Part shown: positions 1 to 9,780 of the stretch, piece by piece
How the letters are laid out: every line of letters begins with the position of its first letter
How positions within the stretch are numbered: position 1 is the first letter of the stretch
Origin: Pseudomonadales bacterium
GTDB taxonomy: Bacteria > Pseudomonadota > Gammaproteobacteria > Pseudomonadales > Azotimanducaceae
Assembly: GCA_028285415.1 (NCBI GenBank)
Contig: JANQPF010000026.1
Span: 1-64,000 of the forward strand
Direction: 5' to 3'
DNA: 64,000 nt
Notes under the pieces: generated by a model
The model's input: the letters and a program-made list of their open reading frames with translations, nothing else
Database searches by the model: none
What the model was told of the DNA's origin: nothing
Made by a program: the position numbers and the translations under genes

Positions 1-1230
1 GGGGCCTCCGTTGTCAGGCTCTACAGACTACTCGGCCCCGGCATCGTTTTCGCCGCCGCTGCGATTGGCGTTTCCCATCTCGTTCAGTCGACCCGGGCGG
101 GTGCAATATACGGCCTCGCCATGCTGCCTTTCCTGCTGGCAGCCTGCGTTGCTAAATACCCGAGCCTGCTTTTTGGCCTGCGTTACCCCGCCGCAACCGG
201 ACGCACGCTGCTCGCGAACTACCGGGATCAAGGACTCTGGGCCATCGGCGCCTACCTGCTGCTTGCGGTGTACGCCATGTGGTTCGTGCTGGCTGCCGTG
301 ACCGTGACAACGGCGGGCTTGCTACAGGCGCTCTTAGGCAGCCCGGACAACATTCTCGCAGCAAGCGCAGTGGTGTTGGCAATCGCGGCTGGCATCGTGC
401 TCGCCGGCAGGTATCAGGGTCTCGAGCACGTCTCCAAAATTCTCCTGGGACTGCTTGCCCTGTTGTTGCCAGTCGCCACGCTGCTTGTCATCCCGCAGGT
501 GGATTTCAGCGGCGGCGCATGGATGCTGCCGGCATTCGATCTCGCCACCGTGGCGTTCATCATTGCGCTCGCGGGATGGATGCCCATACCAATCGATGCG
601 TCCGTCATGTCCTCAGCCTGGGCGGCCAGCCGCAACGCACACCTCGGTGAGCAAACCAGCGTGGAAGATGCCGCAACCGACTTCAACGTCGGCTACGGTC
701 TTACAGTCGTTTTTGCAATCTGCTTCGTATTGCTCGGCGCCGGCGTTGTGCACGCCGAAGGCGGCGCGCTGCCGCAGGGAGCGGGACCTTTTGCAGCACT
801 CGTGATTGAGCTCTTCACGAGCCAGCTCGGGGCATGGTCGTATCCGCTGATTGCCGTAGTGGCATTTGTCACGATGTTCACCACGCTCCTGACGGTGCTC
901 GACGGTCAGATCAGAGTGCTCACACACGCGGGCGAGGTGCTGGGCCTGCGGACCGACAAACTGCATGCGCCCGGCGTGGTGCTTTTCTCCCTGGGCGGCC
1001 TGGGCGTGTTGGCGTTCCTCATGCAGGACTTCGCCACCTTCATCAACTTTGCGACCAGCCTGGGTTTCCTGCTCGCGCCGCTGATCGTGGTGCTCAATCA
1101 CCGCGCAATGTTCGGGGCAGACGTTCCCGAGGGGCTACGCCCCGGCGCAGGCATGCGCTGGTGGAGCATTCTCGGTGGCGCCGCACTCTGCGCAACGAGC
1201 GGCGTCTACTTTTTCATACAGCTTCAGTAG
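1..1230 (+). CDS. Nramp-related membrane transporter, 5' end cut by window
   Basis: The frame is open from base 1, so the N-terminus lies outside the window; the visible part is about 409 residues. It is a multi-spanning membrane protein with about ten hydrophobic segments. The first visible helix carries GPGIVFAAAAIGVSHLVQST, the TM1 arrangement of Nramp-family proteins, but with IGVSHLVQST where MntH-type metal transporters have the DPGN metal-binding motif. The second half has GWMPIPIDASVMSS where canonical members carry an MPH motif. It therefore belongs to the Nramp superfamily by overall pattern (family knowledge), but the substrate is unlikely to be the usual Mn2+/Fe2+ (inference). The next gene is convergent, 6 bp away. 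Confidence 0.8.
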   Translation, partial: GASVVRLYRLLGPGIVFAAAAIGVSHLVQSTRAGAIYGLAMLPFLLAACVAKYPSLLFGLRYPAATGRTLLANYRDQGLWAIGAYLLLAVYAMWFVLAAVTVTTAGLLQALLGSPDNILAASAVVLAIAAGIVLAGRYQGLEHVSKILLGLLALLLPVATLLVIPQVDFSGGAWMLPAFDLATVAFIIALAGWMPIPIDASVMSSAWAASRNAHLGEQTSVEDAATDFNVGYGLTVVFAICFVLLGAGVVHAEGGALPQGAGPFAALVIELFTSQLGAWSYPLIAVVAFVTMFTTLLTVLDGQIRVLTHAGEVLGLRTDKLHAPGVVLFSLGGLGVLAFLMQDFATFINFATSLGFLLAPLIVVLNHRAMFGADVPEGLRPGAGMRWWSILGGAALCATSGVYFFIQLQ

Positions 1231-1236
1231 AACTGT

Positions 1237-1689
1237 TCAGCTGGCTGTGGCGTTCGGTGTACCGAGCATGCGTACGAAAACATAGCCGCCGACGGCGCCT
1301 GCGAAACACTGTGACAAGAGCCCAACGGTCGTGCGGGTGACCGCCAGCGGGTGCGTCCCGGAGGCAACGAGATTGCCGAGCGCAAAGTCGACGGCGTAAA
1401 TCGCCACAAAACCCGCCAGCACGTAGCCGAGACTTCTGAGCTGGGGCACGAACCGAATGATGAGTGCCGCCACGCTGAAACCGAGCAGCAGCGCCACGCC
1501 GATGATCGGCAGGTACAGCGGCGCCATGCCGGCAAGGTCATGCAGTCCCGCCCCAACGCGGTCACCGAAGCTCACGCTGAGCCCCATTTCAACCAGATTG
1601 GCCAGGTTCAGCTGGGTATAGGAAATGACGGCCACCAGATACGCGACGATGACCGCCGCAACAAAAGCCAGCAAGTTTTTCAATGCCAC
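1237..1689 (-). CDS. Hypothetical four-helix membrane protein
   Basis: This 150-aa protein has four hydrophobic stretches, near residues 6-23, 55-78, 86-104 and 122-142, so an inner-membrane protein is likely. I recognise no catalytic motif or named family. It starts at ATG 1689, divergent from the sugar dehydrogenase gene that begins 55 bp away, and ends 6 bp from the Nramp-related gene that runs toward it. Composition and codon use match the GC-rich surroundings. The function is unknown. Confidence 0.65.
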   Translation of the reverse strand: MALKNLLAFVAAVIVAYLVAVISYTQLNLANLVEMGLSVSFGDRVGAGLHDLAGMAPLYLPIIGVALLLGFSVAALIIRFVPQLRSLGYVLAGFVAIYAVDFALGNLVASGTHPLAVTRTTVGLLSQCFAGAVGGYVFVRMLGTPNATAS

Positions 1690-1744
1690 CCCGGGAATCG
1701 ATTCGAGTTAATATAAAGCATCCACAGACTTGACCCGGATTGCA

Positions 1745-2833
1745 ATGAGCAACACCTCTTCACCGAGAATCGTCCTTGTCCTGACGCTGACCCTTATGGT
1801 GTCCAGCGCACATGCGATGGACTACAAAATCACACCGGTGGCAGAAGATCTCGACTTTCCCTGGAGCATCGCCTTCTTGCCCAACGGCGACCGTCTGGTC
1901 ACAGAGCTTTCCGGGCAGCTCCTTCGCATCGCAGCGGACGGAACCGTGAGCGAGCCCATTGCGAACGTCCCCGAAGTGTATTTCGCCGGACAGGGTGGTC
2001 TCTTCGACGTGCTGCCGGATCCGGAGTTCGAGACCAACCAGCTCATCTATCTATCCTTCTCTGCGGGTGATCAGGAAGCCAACGGTACAACGATCGTACG
2101 CGCCCGCCTGACGGGGGACACCCTCGAAGACAGTCAGGTCATCTATTCGGTTGCGCCCAAGAAGTACGCACCAATGCACTACGGCGGACGACTCGCCTGG
2201 CTGGATGACGGTACCCTGCTCCTGACCACCGGTGACGGTTTCGATTTCCGCGAAGCGGCGCAGGACACCGCGTCCAATCTGGGCAAAACCGTGCGATTGA
2301 ACAAAGACGGCACGCCAGCTGCCGACCATCCGATTGCAGACGCGCCCTACGTGTGGACCTACGGACATCGTAACCCCCAGGGACTGACCGTGGCCGGCGA
2401 CGGCACGGTATACCAGCATGAGCACGGCCCCCGCGGCGGGGATGAGGTGAACGTGCTGCGCGCCGGCGAGAACTACGGCTGGCCGGCCGTCACGTTCGGC
2501 ATGGACTACAACGGCGCGTACGTTTCACCGTTTACGGAATACGCAGGTATGACACAGCCCGATCACGTGTGGACGCCTTCGATAGGACCTTCCGGGCTCA
2601 TGATCTACGAAGGCGATATGTTCCCCGCATGGCAGGGTGACCTCTTTGCCGGCGCGCTCGTCGACAAGGAAGTTCGGCGTCTCGATATGGAGAACGGCGA
2701 GGTGGTCGACGAGACCCCCGTATTTGCAGAGATTGGCGAACGCATCCGGGACATCCGCGCAGCCCCCGACGGCAGCATTTACGTGCTGACCGACGGCTCC
2801 GCAGGTGACGTGCTGCGCATCACGGCTGAGTGA
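1745..2833 (+). CDS. PQQ-dependent sugar dehydrogenase (glucose/sorbosone dehydrogenase family), exported
   Basis: This 362-aa protein has a Sec signal peptide ending SSAHA before MDYKI and a six-bladed beta-propeller pattern. The start LDFPWSIAFLPNG, the central EHGPRGGDEVN and the C-terminal IRDIRAAPDGSIYVLTD are signatures of the soluble aldose sugar dehydrogenase (YliI/Asd) family, which oxidises sugars in the periplasm with PQQ (family knowledge). I prefer ATG 1745; an in-frame TTG at 1730 adds five residues but gives no better ribosome-binding site. The stop codon abuts the next gene, which suggests co-transcription. No PQQ biosynthesis gene is visible here. Confidence 0.88.
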   Translation: MSNTSSPRIVLVLTLTLMVSSAHAMDYKITPVAEDLDFPWSIAFLPNGDRLVTELSGQLLRIAADGTVSEPIANVPEVYFAGQGGLFDVLPDPEFETNQLIYLSFSAGDQEANGTTIVRARLTGDTLEDSQVIYSVAPKKYAPMHYGGRLAWLDDGTLLLTTGDGFDFREAAQDTASNLGKTVRLNKDGTPAADHPIADAPYVWTYGHRNPQGLTVAGDGTVYQHEHGPRGGDEVNVLRAGENYGWPAVTFGMDYNGAYVSPFTEYAGMTQPDHVWTPSIGPSGLMIYEGDMFPAWQGDLFAGALVDKEVRRLDMENGEVVDETPVFAEIGERIRDIRAAPDGSIYVLTDGSAGDVLRITAE

Positions 2834-2841
2834 GACACACC

Positions 2842-3816
2842 ATGCAGACAACACCAGGCGGCATCCGTATCTACGGCAATATCAAGCCGGAAGACGATTA
2901 CACCCACGAGCTCGGGCCCGAGTCGAACTTCAACGAGTCGGTGTACTTCAACTTCTTCGATCCGTCGCAGAACCGCGGCGGGTTCGTGCGCATCGGCAAT
3001 CGCGCCAACGAAGGGTATGCCGAGATGACGGTTATCGTCTGGAACGACGATGGCTCGGCGCTCTTCAACTATGCCAAGCCGGAAATTACCCACAACGACG
3101 CCTGGAACGCGGGCGGCCTCAACATCGACGTGCAGCGTCCGGCGGAGCTCGTCCGCACGCTGTATCAGGGGGACACCGTGCAGCTGGCCGACCCGCGGCA
3201 GATGAGCAATCCCGGCAAAGCGTTCAAGGAAAACCCTCACGTGGATCTGGAGATTGACCTCGCACACGAGGCCGTTGGCCCAATGTACGGCCATGTGGGC
3301 GAGCCTGGTGACGGCAACGAGTTTGCCCGGGCGCACACCGAGCAACACAGCCGCGTCCACGGGCATATCCGTGTCGGCCACGACGCCCCGGTGGCGTTCA
3401 GCGGCTGGGGACTCAGAGACCATTCCTGGGGGCCGCGCTACTGGCAGGCGACCCCCTCCTACCGTTGGATCACCGGCAACTTCGGCGACGATCTCGGCAT
3501 GATCATCCGTACCAACGGCGCGGGGGAAGGCGGCGGGCTCTTTCACGAAGGCCAGGATCTGGTGCGCATCACGTCTGCGACGCTGCACCCGGAGTACGAG
3601 CCGGACAGGAACTACCACAAGTCCCTCACCGCAGACCTCGAGCTGGAAGACGGCCGCAAGCGCCAGCTGACAGGCACGGTCATGGGCTACATTCCTCTGC
3701 GCAACCGCCGCGCCGGCACGCACACACACGTTGGCGAAGGCATGACGCGCTATGAGCTCGACGGCGAGCGGACGGGATACGGTTTGAGTGAGTTTCTCGA
3801 TCAGCCGGACGAATAG
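2842..3816 (+). CDS. DUF7064/hydroxyneurosporene synthase-like protein
   Basis: This 324-aa protein has no signal peptide or membrane helix. It contains GLRDHSWGPRYW near residue 194, the hallmark of the lipocalin-like group around CrtC/hydroxyneurosporene synthase and the DUF7064/7065 proteins, which are often found with lipid or steroid catabolism genes (family knowledge). ATG 2842 lies 8 bp after the sugar dehydrogenase stop; an upstream GTG at 2830 would overlap that stop and is also possible. The two genes probably form one transcript. The substrate is unknown, and no catalytic residue is firmly established for this branch. Confidence 0.7.
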   Translation: MQTTPGGIRIYGNIKPEDDYTHELGPESNFNESVYFNFFDPSQNRGGFVRIGNRANEGYAEMTVIVWNDDGSALFNYAKPEITHNDAWNAGGLNIDVQRPAELVRTLYQGDTVQLADPRQMSNPGKAFKENPHVDLEIDLAHEAVGPMYGHVGEPGDGNEFARAHTEQHSRVHGHIRVGHDAPVAFSGWGLRDHSWGPRYWQATPSYRWITGNFGDDLGMIIRTNGAGEGGGLFHEGQDLVRITSATLHPEYEPDRNYHKSLTADLELEDGRKRQLTGTVMGYIPLRNRRAGTHTHVGEGMTRYELDGERTGYGLSEFLDQPDE

Positions 3817-3884
3817 GACCCGCTTTCAAACTTTTGTCACCTGCGTCGGATCCAATAACGCTGAACCACACACAGGAAACCAAC

Positions 3885-4100
3885 ATGGCTGACCGCGACG
3901 TCGAAAAAAGCTACAGCGACAAAGAAACCATCAAAAAGCTGGAACGGCTGGTCGATTGCATGAAAACCGGCAAGCGTTACCAGATCCAGGTGGCCGGCAA
4001 ACGCATCTACGTGCCGGTGCATGCCGTCTTCTCCATTGAACATGAGATAGAAGGCAACAGCGAAGAGCTGGAGTTTCAGTTCCGCTGGGAAAACAACTGA
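3885..4100 (+). CDS. Amphi-Trp domain protein
   Basis: This 71-aa acidic protein begins MADRDVEKSYSDKETI and ends ELEFQFRWENN. The layout of a short N-terminal helix, central beta hairpin and terminal amphipathic strand with Trp is typical of the amphi-Trp domain family (recalled family knowledge). ATG 3885 is chosen because AGGAAA lies just upstream; a longer in-frame start at 3834 adds an unlikely segment. The cellular role of the family is not established. It is on the same strand as the preceding gene but separated by about 70 bp. Confidence 0.75.
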   Translation: MADRDVEKSYSDKETIKKLERLVDCMKTGKRYQIQVAGKRIYVPVHAVFSIEHEIEGNSEELEFQFRWENN

Positions 4101-4160
4101 CCCGAGGTCGAACCGGCTGTGAGGCAGACTTTCCGGGTCAGGCGCGGAGAGAATCGGCTT

Positions 4161-5366
4161 TCATCGGGCAACGATTCTGGCCCCGTCCGCCAGACCGATG
4201 CCGGGGTAGACGACGAACGCCTCTCCCGGCTCAATTCCGGAAAGGATTTGAGCAGATTCGTCATTGTTGATTCCAACCTCGACGCGACGCTTCAGCGCTC
4301 GGCCTTCTTCAACGACAAAAACGGTCCAATCTCCTTCGTCTCGAAATAGCGCCGTTAACGGCAGCGTCATGATGTCGTCCTCTTCCCAGAGAACGATACG
4401 TACATCAACCTGATAGCCATGCCCCAACGCTTGCCAGCTTTCGCGCGGGCTGGTGAGGTCGAGAATGACTTTCACGCGTTGCTCCTCGATACCCAACGCA
4501 GACGTCTTGGTAAATCCGAATGGTTCGACGCGACGGACACGCGCCATCAGCGGGCTCGCGCCACCCCAGTTCTCGACGATCGCGGCGCTTCCAACAGAGA
4601 CCTTTACAGCGTCCGTCGAAAGTAAGTCCACCTGAATTTCAAGGCGTTCCGGGTTGCCAACTTCGATCAATGCTTCACCGGCACTGACAAATCCTTCAGA
4701 TTCTCGAAGCACCCGCAGGATTTTTCCATCGATTGGTGAGTGGAGAGTCAAACAGACACACGTTTCGCGCTGCTGAGACATCTCTTCAGGAGACATCAGT
4801 CGCGATTGCAGCCGCTGCAACTCGTATCGGCGCACCTGCATATTTGCCTGCGCCACCCCGAGATCCGCCGCACGGGTCTCGAACGAACGCTCCGCGGCGT
4901 CCAGATCACGCTCCGAGAGCGTCCCCTTCACGGCCAACTCGCGCGAACGATCGAGCTCCGACTGCGCAAACTTCAATTCCGCTTCTGCTTTTTCAAGCTC
5001 TGCCTCTGCCAACGTCGCTGACGACAGCGCGGCATTCAACTGCGCTTCTGCTTCAGCTTCCGTCCGCGGATCGAGTAGCTGCGATTCTGTGGGTTCGAGT
5101 TCAGCGACTATCGTTTCCCCGGCGATGACCGGATCTCCGGGTTCAGCCTCGATCCGACGCAGGCGCCCCGCTGTCGGCGCCGAAACGACGAACACATCAA
5201 CTACCTGCGTCTCCCCTTCGTCGCCGACCGTCAAAGTCATGCGTTTTTTGGTGACAGTGTCCATGTCGACTGGCAGCGACCTTGGCCAGAAAGCGACAGC
5301 AAGCCCGCTGATGACAACCAGACCGATCAGCGTCCACAAGAACATACGTTTGTGCAGGGCATTCAT
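4161..5366 (-). CDS. HlyD-family periplasmic adaptor of an ABC efflux system
   Basis: This 401-aa protein has a single N-terminal membrane anchor (residues 11-29), a split lipoyl/barrel-sandwich domain (around 65-95 and 210-240), a long alpha-helical coiled coil rich in Ala/Glu/Leu between them (about 115-200), and beta-barrel/membrane-proximal domains after that. This is the membrane-fusion-protein layout. It starts 4 bp after the stop of the permease gene, so it is the third gene of a minus-strand operon of ATPase, permease and adaptor. By analogy to MacA/DevB-type systems it would link the inner-membrane ABC transporter to an outer-membrane channel. No TolC homologue is in the window, and the substrate is unknown. 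Confidence 0.88.
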   Translation of the reverse strand: MNALHKRMFLWTLIGLVVISGLAVAFWPRSLPVDMDTVTKKRMTLTVGDEGETQVVDVFVVSAPTAGRLRRIEAEPGDPVIAGETIVAELEPTESQLLDPRTEAEAEAQLNAALSSATLAEAELEKAEAELKFAQSELDRSRELAVKGTLSERDLDAAERSFETRAADLGVAQANMQVRRYELQRLQSRLMSPEEMSQQRETCVCLTLHSPIDGKILRVLRESEGFVSAGEALIEVGNPERLEIQVDLLSTDAVKVSVGSAAIVENWGGASPLMARVRRVEPFGFTKTSALGIEEQRVKVILDLTSPRESWQALGHGYQVDVRIVLWEEDDIMTLPLTALFRDEGDWTVFVVEEGRALKRRVEVGINNDESAQILSGIEPGEAFVVYPGIGLADGARIVAR

Positions 5367-5370
5367 TTCG

Positions 5371-7755
5371 CTACTCCCGGGTTTTCAATACAGAAATGAG
5401 GTCGAGTTTGTGGACCAAGCGGCGCATTGCGATCCCGGACGCGACGCTTGCGCCAAGCAATACGGCAACTGCAGTCCCGAAGGTTGACGGGGCGATCAGA
5501 AGCGGCAAACGCATCAATTCCGTTTGAAACCCACCGGCATTGACGAAAACTGCCGTCACCATCCAACCCAGAAGGCATCCTACGGGCAACGCGACACAAA
5601 CCAGGATCGTGGTTTCACCCAGAAGAATGTAGAGCGCATCGCGTCGCGAAAACCCGAGAACTCGGAGTGTCGCAAGCTCGCGGCCCCGCTCTGACAATGA
5701 GATACGCTGGGCGTTGTAAGTTACGCCGAAACCAAGCGCAAAAGAAAAAACGCTGAAGAAACCGACGAATATCATCATCGTATCGGCGACCGTCTGGTTG
5801 AAGTTTGAGACGGCGACCGATTTCACAGCGACGGTGGAAACCGCAGGTAGATTCTTCAACTGTTTGAGCAGCTCAACCTGCTGACTCTCGTCAATCTTCG
5901 CATTCACGTACTGCGTCACCGGTCGATCTTTCAACAGGCCATTCAGCGCGTCGATGTTCTGGTATGCGAGCATACCGACATAAGAGTCGTATACCTCGGC
6001 AACCTTGGCCATCACAACGGGCCGGCGACCCTCGAGTACCCGAACCTCAACTTCGTCACCAACTCTGAGCTCGAGCTTCTCCGCCAGTCTGGACGTCAAC
6101 ACCAGCCCATTGGGAGGAACCGGGATCTGCCCGCGTTGCACGTCGTAAATTTGCGTTAGCTTCGAATCCCGGATGACCCCCTGCAGTGAGCCACGGTGTC
6201 TTCGATGGCCTGAAACAAAGTCGGCGGGCACTATGCGCATGGGTTCCGCAGAAACAACCCCTGGCAGATGCAGAACTTCCTGAAGCACCACCGAAGACTT
6301 CGGTTCGTTAAAGCCGATGGCCAGGTCTTCGCGCTGCAGTTCGTCAAAATGTGTGCGCAGGATTTCATCTACGGCATCCGTGAAATAAAGCGAGAGGACC
6401 ATCATCGCAACCGCACCGGCAAATCCCATGATTGTGACAAGTGAGCGAACTGGCCAGCGCGATATCTGACGCACGATGATTCGAGTCGGCTCATCCAGCC
6501 AGGACATCACTTTTCCAAGCAGCACACCGTTGTTGCGGAACGAGGGTGGCTCCGGCGGATTCATCGCAACAATTGGGGCGAGACTCGCAGCTTTGCTCAC
6601 TGCTCGAGAAGTTGCGGCGAGCGCAACAGCCACGCTGACGAACGCGCCGAGCACGAATGCCATCGGACTCGGCTGGTATATCAACAAAGGTAAATTCAGG
6701 TTGCGGGCATATCCGTTAGTGCTGATCTGCCCAAGAATGGCGCCGAGTACCCAGCCTGCGAAGATCCCGGTCAGCGCCACGGCAACGACAAACTTGGCAT
6801 AGTGCCAGCCCACCTCACGGTTACTGTAGCCAAACGCTTTCATTAACCCTATTTCACTACGTTCGGTCGCTATGAGACGCGAAAGCACCGTGTTGGTAAG
6901 AAAAGCGGCAACGAGTAAGAAGATCGTCGGCAGAATCCGAGCGGAAGCTTTGTTCTGCTCGAGCTCGTTCTCCACAAACCACGCCGACGGATGGTCACTT
7001 CTGTCGCTCGCACCGATGCTGCCGTAAGGCGCCAGCAGGATATCCAACGCCTCAATGATCCGACGCGTATCCGCGCCGCGTACCACCGTCAAAGCGAGGT
7101 CGTTGAATGCGCCCTGGTAATCGAAAGCGGCCTCCAGTGCGCTTTGTCCCATCCACAGGATCCCGTAGCGCTTCTTGTCGGGTATTAACGCAAACGGACT
7201 CATCACATAGATGAACTCCGGCGATTGTGCGGTGCCGACGATGCGCAATCGCCGTTTGTTGCCGTTGATGATTGCTTCGATCATGTCACCTGGGATCAAA
7301 CCGTGAGCCACGGCAAACGCTTCGTTGATGACAACTTCATCTGGATTGTCCGCGGCGACCAAACGGCCACTTCTGAGAACCAGTCGGTTCAGCATCGGCT
7401 GCTCACCTTCAGGTATCGACACCAGCCGTCCCATCAAGGGCTCAGTGAATCCTTCCAGGTCGAGAATCGCCTGCTTGGAAATCCGCAATTGGATACTTTG
7501 CACGCCTGATATGGCCCGCAGTTGCGCTTCCATATGTCTGGGTGCGCGCTTGACCGTTGCAAACACGTCGCCGAAACGGTACCTCTCGTAGTACGCGTCG
7601 GTGGTGATTCTGAGCGCCTCGTGCGTAGAAAGAGACATGACAAGGAGGGCAACGCCGGAAGCAATTACGAACGCTATCGACAGTACCTGACCTTTGAGGC
7701 GCCAGAGATCGCGAAGCAGCTTCCGATCCAGCGCGCGTACCCTTCGAGCTACCAC
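5371..7755 (-). CDS. FtsX-type ABC transporter permease, two MacB-like halves
   Basis: This 794-aa inner-membrane protein has an N-terminal membrane helix (about 20-45) followed by a periplasmic domain. A three-helix FtsX core follows around residues 270-390, then a second anchor near 430-455, a second periplasmic domain, and a second FtsX core at about 660-780. The motifs [20 protein letters not shown] and [18 protein letters not shown] mark the conserved cytoplasmic coupling segments of each half. Its start overlaps the end of the ATPase gene by 7 bp, indicating translational coupling. It is likely the permease of an export or mechanotransmission complex with the HlyD-type adaptor. Confidence 0.9.
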   Translation of the reverse strand: MVARRVRALDRKLLRDLWRLKGQVLSIAFVIASGVALLVMSLSTHEALRITTDAYYERYRFGDVFATVKRAPRHMEAQLRAISGVQSIQLRISKQAILDLEGFTEPLMGRLVSIPEGEQPMLNRLVLRSGRLVAADNPDEVVINEAFAVAHGLIPGDMIEAIINGNKRRLRIVGTAQSPEFIYVMSPFALIPDKKRYGILWMGQSALEAAFDYQGAFNDLALTVVRGADTRRIIEALDILLAPYGSIGASDRSDHPSAWFVENELEQNKASARILPTIFLLVAAFLTNTVLSRLIATERSEIGLMKAFGYSNREVGWHYAKFVVAVALTGIFAGWVLGAILGQISTNGYARNLNLPLLIYQPSPMAFVLGAFVSVAVALAATSRAVSKAASLAPIVAMNPPEPPSFRNNGVLLGKVMSWLDEPTRIIVRQISRWPVRSLVTIMGFAGAVAMMVLSLYFTDAVDEILRTHFDELQREDLAIGFNEPKSSVVLQEVLHLPGVVSAEPMRIVPADFVSGHRRHRGSLQGVIRDSKLTQIYDVQRGQIPVPPNGLVLTSRLAEKLELRVGDEVEVRVLEGRRPVVMAKVAEVYDSYVGMLAYQNIDALNGLLKDRPVTQYVNAKIDESQQVELLKQLKNLPAVSTVAVKSVAVSNFNQTVADTMMIFVGFFSVFSFALGFGVTYNAQRISLSERGRELATLRVLGFSRRDALYILLGETTILVCVALPVGCLLGWMVTAVFVNAGGFQTELMRLPLLIAPSTFGTAVAVLLGASVASGIAMRRLVHKLDLISVLKTRE

Positions 7756-8483
7756 TGCAGGTCTCGCGCTGCTTGCCGCGTGGAGTTCTCAACAATACGA
7801 GTGATCCGACCGTCTGCGAGATAGATCACTCTATCGGCCAGGCTCGCGGTCGCCGAATTGTGAGTGATGATGGCCGTTGTGGTGCCCAGTTCGCTGTTCA
7901 CCCGCTCGATAGCTTCGAGAACGACGATCCCCGTTTTACTATCCAACGCCCCTGTAGGTTCATCGCAGAGAAGCAGGGCCGGGCGTTTCGCGATCGCTCG
8001 GGCAATCGCCACCCGCTGCTGTTCTCCGCCCGAAAGCTGCGCGGGAAAGTGATCCACGCGCTCACCCAGTCCGACCAGCTCCAGCGCTTCAGCGGGATCG
8101 AGAGGATTTTTCGAAATCTCTGTCACCAGCGCAACGTTCTCCCGTGCGGTGAGGCTCGATATCAGGTTGTAAAACTGGAAAACAAATCCAACGTAGTCGC
8201 GTCTGTACCGGGTGAGCGCTGAATCAATCGTGGCGGTGATCTCTTCATCGTTAAAAAAGACCTGGCCACTGGTTGGCGCATCCAGACCGCCGAGAATATT
8301 GAGTAACGTTGATTTGCCGCTACCCGACGGACCCAGCATGACCACCATTTCGCCGCTGAAAAGGTCAAGGTCTACGGAATCCAGTGCGAATACCTGGACC
8401 TCCCCGGTTTGATAAACCTTCGTAAGTCCTCGTGCGCGCAGCGTGACTTCGGGTTGCGAGGGAGTTTTACTCGTTGAGTGCAT
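7749..8483 (-). CDS. ABC transporter ATP-binding protein (MacB/LolD class)
   Basis: This 244-aa ATPase has the Walker [11 protein letters not shown]-loop FQFYNL, signature LSGGEQQR, Walker [14 protein letters not shown] and switch histidine ITHN. The DEPTGALD form is typical of LolD/MacB/FtsE-like ATPases that pair with FtsX-type permeases, which matches the next gene. ATG 8483 is chosen because GGAG sits 6 nt upstream; the frame can be extended to 8516 but lacks a site there. It is the first gene of the three-gene efflux operon. Base composition of the operon is slightly lower in GC than the rest of the core. Confidence 0.92.
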   Translation of the reverse strand: MHSTSKTPSQPEVTLRARGLTKVYQTGEVQVFALDSVDLDLFSGEMVVMLGPSGSGKSTLLNILGGLDAPTSGQVFFNDEEITATIDSALTRYRRDYVGFVFQFYNLISSLTARENVALVTEISKNPLDPAEALELVGLGERVDHFPAQLSGGEQQRVAIARAIAKRPALLLCDEPTGALDSKTGIVVLEAIERVNSELGTTTAIITHNSATASLADRVIYLADGRITRIVENSTRQAARDLQW

Positions 8484-8817
8484 GTCTTCTCCGTGGCTAG
8501 TCTGAAAACAGCACAAGACAGCGCAAACGCTTGAACGAACCTGTGAGAAATGTAGCGGGTGAGGAGACGAGTTCTATCAGGGGTTTCCGAAAGCTGAACT
8601 CTGACGTTCAGGTCGCTGGATATGGATAACCATGCGACATTAAAGAACCTGGAAGAAAAGGACTGTAACTAAATGTTTATAAAGAAAATTTGGTAGCCCC
8701 GGCAGCCAACATCTCCCTATATAAATCAGGGGGTTAGGAGCGGTTTCAAAGCTTCCCCACATCCCTGCCCTCATAGCAAGCACCTGTGAATGCAAGAACT
8801 ATCACAGGAGAATGAAC
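8484..8817. other. Intergenic region holding the island's left junction
   Basis: This stretch holds no convincing gene. From 8484 to about 8690 it is the upstream region of the efflux operon and becomes AT-rich near 8640-8690. The 15-bp tRNA fragment at 8691-8705 follows, then the presumed leader of the first island gene, with an AGGAG ribosome-binding site at 8806-8810. I see no strong promoter or terminator. Confidence 0.5.
8691..8705. repeat. attL-like 15-bp tRNA-Arg 3'-end fragment
   Basis: TGGTAGCCCCGGCAG is identical to the 3' terminal 15 nt (complement) of the tRNA-Arg gene at 22797-22871. The bases on each side differ from those at the tRNA, so identity stops exactly at 15 bp. There is no tRNA body here. 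It reads as the leftover half of an attachment site. Confidence 0.8.
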
Positions 8818-9143
8818 ATGAGAAAGTTATCCAAGCCCATCGAGGCGGACACTCAGTACGTTGTCCAGGACTCGAAGAAACAATCCATCACACCGCCCTT
8901 CTATCATCACGAGCTCGCGCAAGCCGGGATGCGGAAGCTGACCAAGGAGATCCCTGGATCGCTCGAGATCGGCACCGTCGAAGCACAGTCAGCTGGAACA
9001 TTCGCTGAAGCAGTGAGGTGCTCAGTCGCGAGAACCGCTGGCTGGAGGCATCGAAGCGCGACAAGAGCTACTTTGCTGGTCTCTGTTCGGGTTGGGCTTC
9101 TTTTCGCCCAGATAGTCTGAAAAAGGAGGTGCCTCATGTCTGA
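8818..9143 (+). pseudogene. First island gene, hypothetical, broken by a frameshift
   Basis: AGGAG lies 7 nt before ATG 8818. The reading MRKLSKPIEADTQYVVQDSK runs on to about residue 63 (GTFAE), then degenerates into an Arg/Val-rich, non-protein-like tail ending at 9120. One frame back, starting near 9009, the DNA reads SSEVLSRENRWLEASKRDKS and continues to a TGA at 9141-9143 that overlaps the next gene's ATG. Restoring one base near 9007-9009 (GAAGC to GAAAGC) gives a continuous protein of about 108 aa. No family is recognised. The break could be a real mutation or a sequencing error. Confidence 0.5.
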
Positions 9144-9780
9144 GCTGACCAAAGACGAATTGGACACCGCCAAAGCGGCAATGCAGCTCTCAAAGCTGCC
9201 TGATGAGCAGCGCGCGCAAATCGTCGAACTCATTGAGTCGGTCTTCAACGGAGACACCAAGGATTTCCATCTCACGGACAACGGAGCGCCGCGGGTCGCT
9301 CTGGCGAAGTACGAAGCATCCACTGCCCGGCTCAGCGCCGAGGAGTGTGCCGAAAGGCTTGAGCGGATGGAGATTCGCATTGCATTCGATATGACTCCAG
9401 ACGATTGCGATGGCTATATCGTTTCCAAAGGCTGGACTCTCAAGGGTCTGCGATACGAAGTCGCCCGTCAGATGTTCCTCGACAGCATCATGTACAGCGG
9501 AGAAGACACCAGACACCTTGGGAGGAGGTTAGCAATGCGTAACGAACGAGTGAACGCGGTTGAAGATCGGTGGACCGTCTGCAAATCCAAACTCGCTTTC
9601 GTAGCAGCGATTTGTAAAGTAGAGGCTCAGCACGTTTCGATGGCGAACAACCCCAATGAGGGTTTCCATGGCGATGCGGATGCTTTGTGGGGACGTCACT
9701 TTGTTCTCAAAGAGGTGTTCGATGAGATGACCGAGGCCATTGAGGGCGACATGCCAGAGCTTCAAGAGGTAAAGGCATGA
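9136..9780 (+). CDS. Hypothetical island protein
   Basis: This 214-aa soluble protein has a strong AAGGAGG-type ribosome-binding site before ATG 9136. It is mainly predicted helical with a charged N-terminal helix (ELTKDELDTAKAAMQ) and an acidic C-terminus. There is no signal peptide, membrane segment or recognisable catalytic motif. Its start overlaps the restored end of the upstream broken gene, and its stop overlaps the ATG of the next small gene (ATGA), so it belongs to a compact plus-strand operon. The function is unknown; the packing is phage- or satellite-like. Confidence 0.75.
   Translation: MSELTKDELDTAKAAMQLSKLPDEQRAQIVELIESVFNGDTKDFHLTDNGAPRVALAKYEASTARLSAEECAERLERMEIRIAFDMTPDDCDGYIVSKGWTLKGLRYEVARQMFLDSIMYSGEDTRHLGRRLAMRNERVNAVEDRWTVCKSKLAFVAAICKVEAQHVSMANNPNEGFHGDADALWGRHFVLKEVFDEMTEAIEGDMPELQEVKA

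Noticed and set aside
4161-8483. Efflux operon as part of the island
   Set aside because: Its GC is slightly lower than the core, but it lies outside the 15-bp repeat at 8691 and no further att copy was seen to its left.
9001-9012. Programmed frameshift in the first island gene
   Set aside because: No slippery run is present at GCTGAAGCAG. A one-base loss explains the break more simply.
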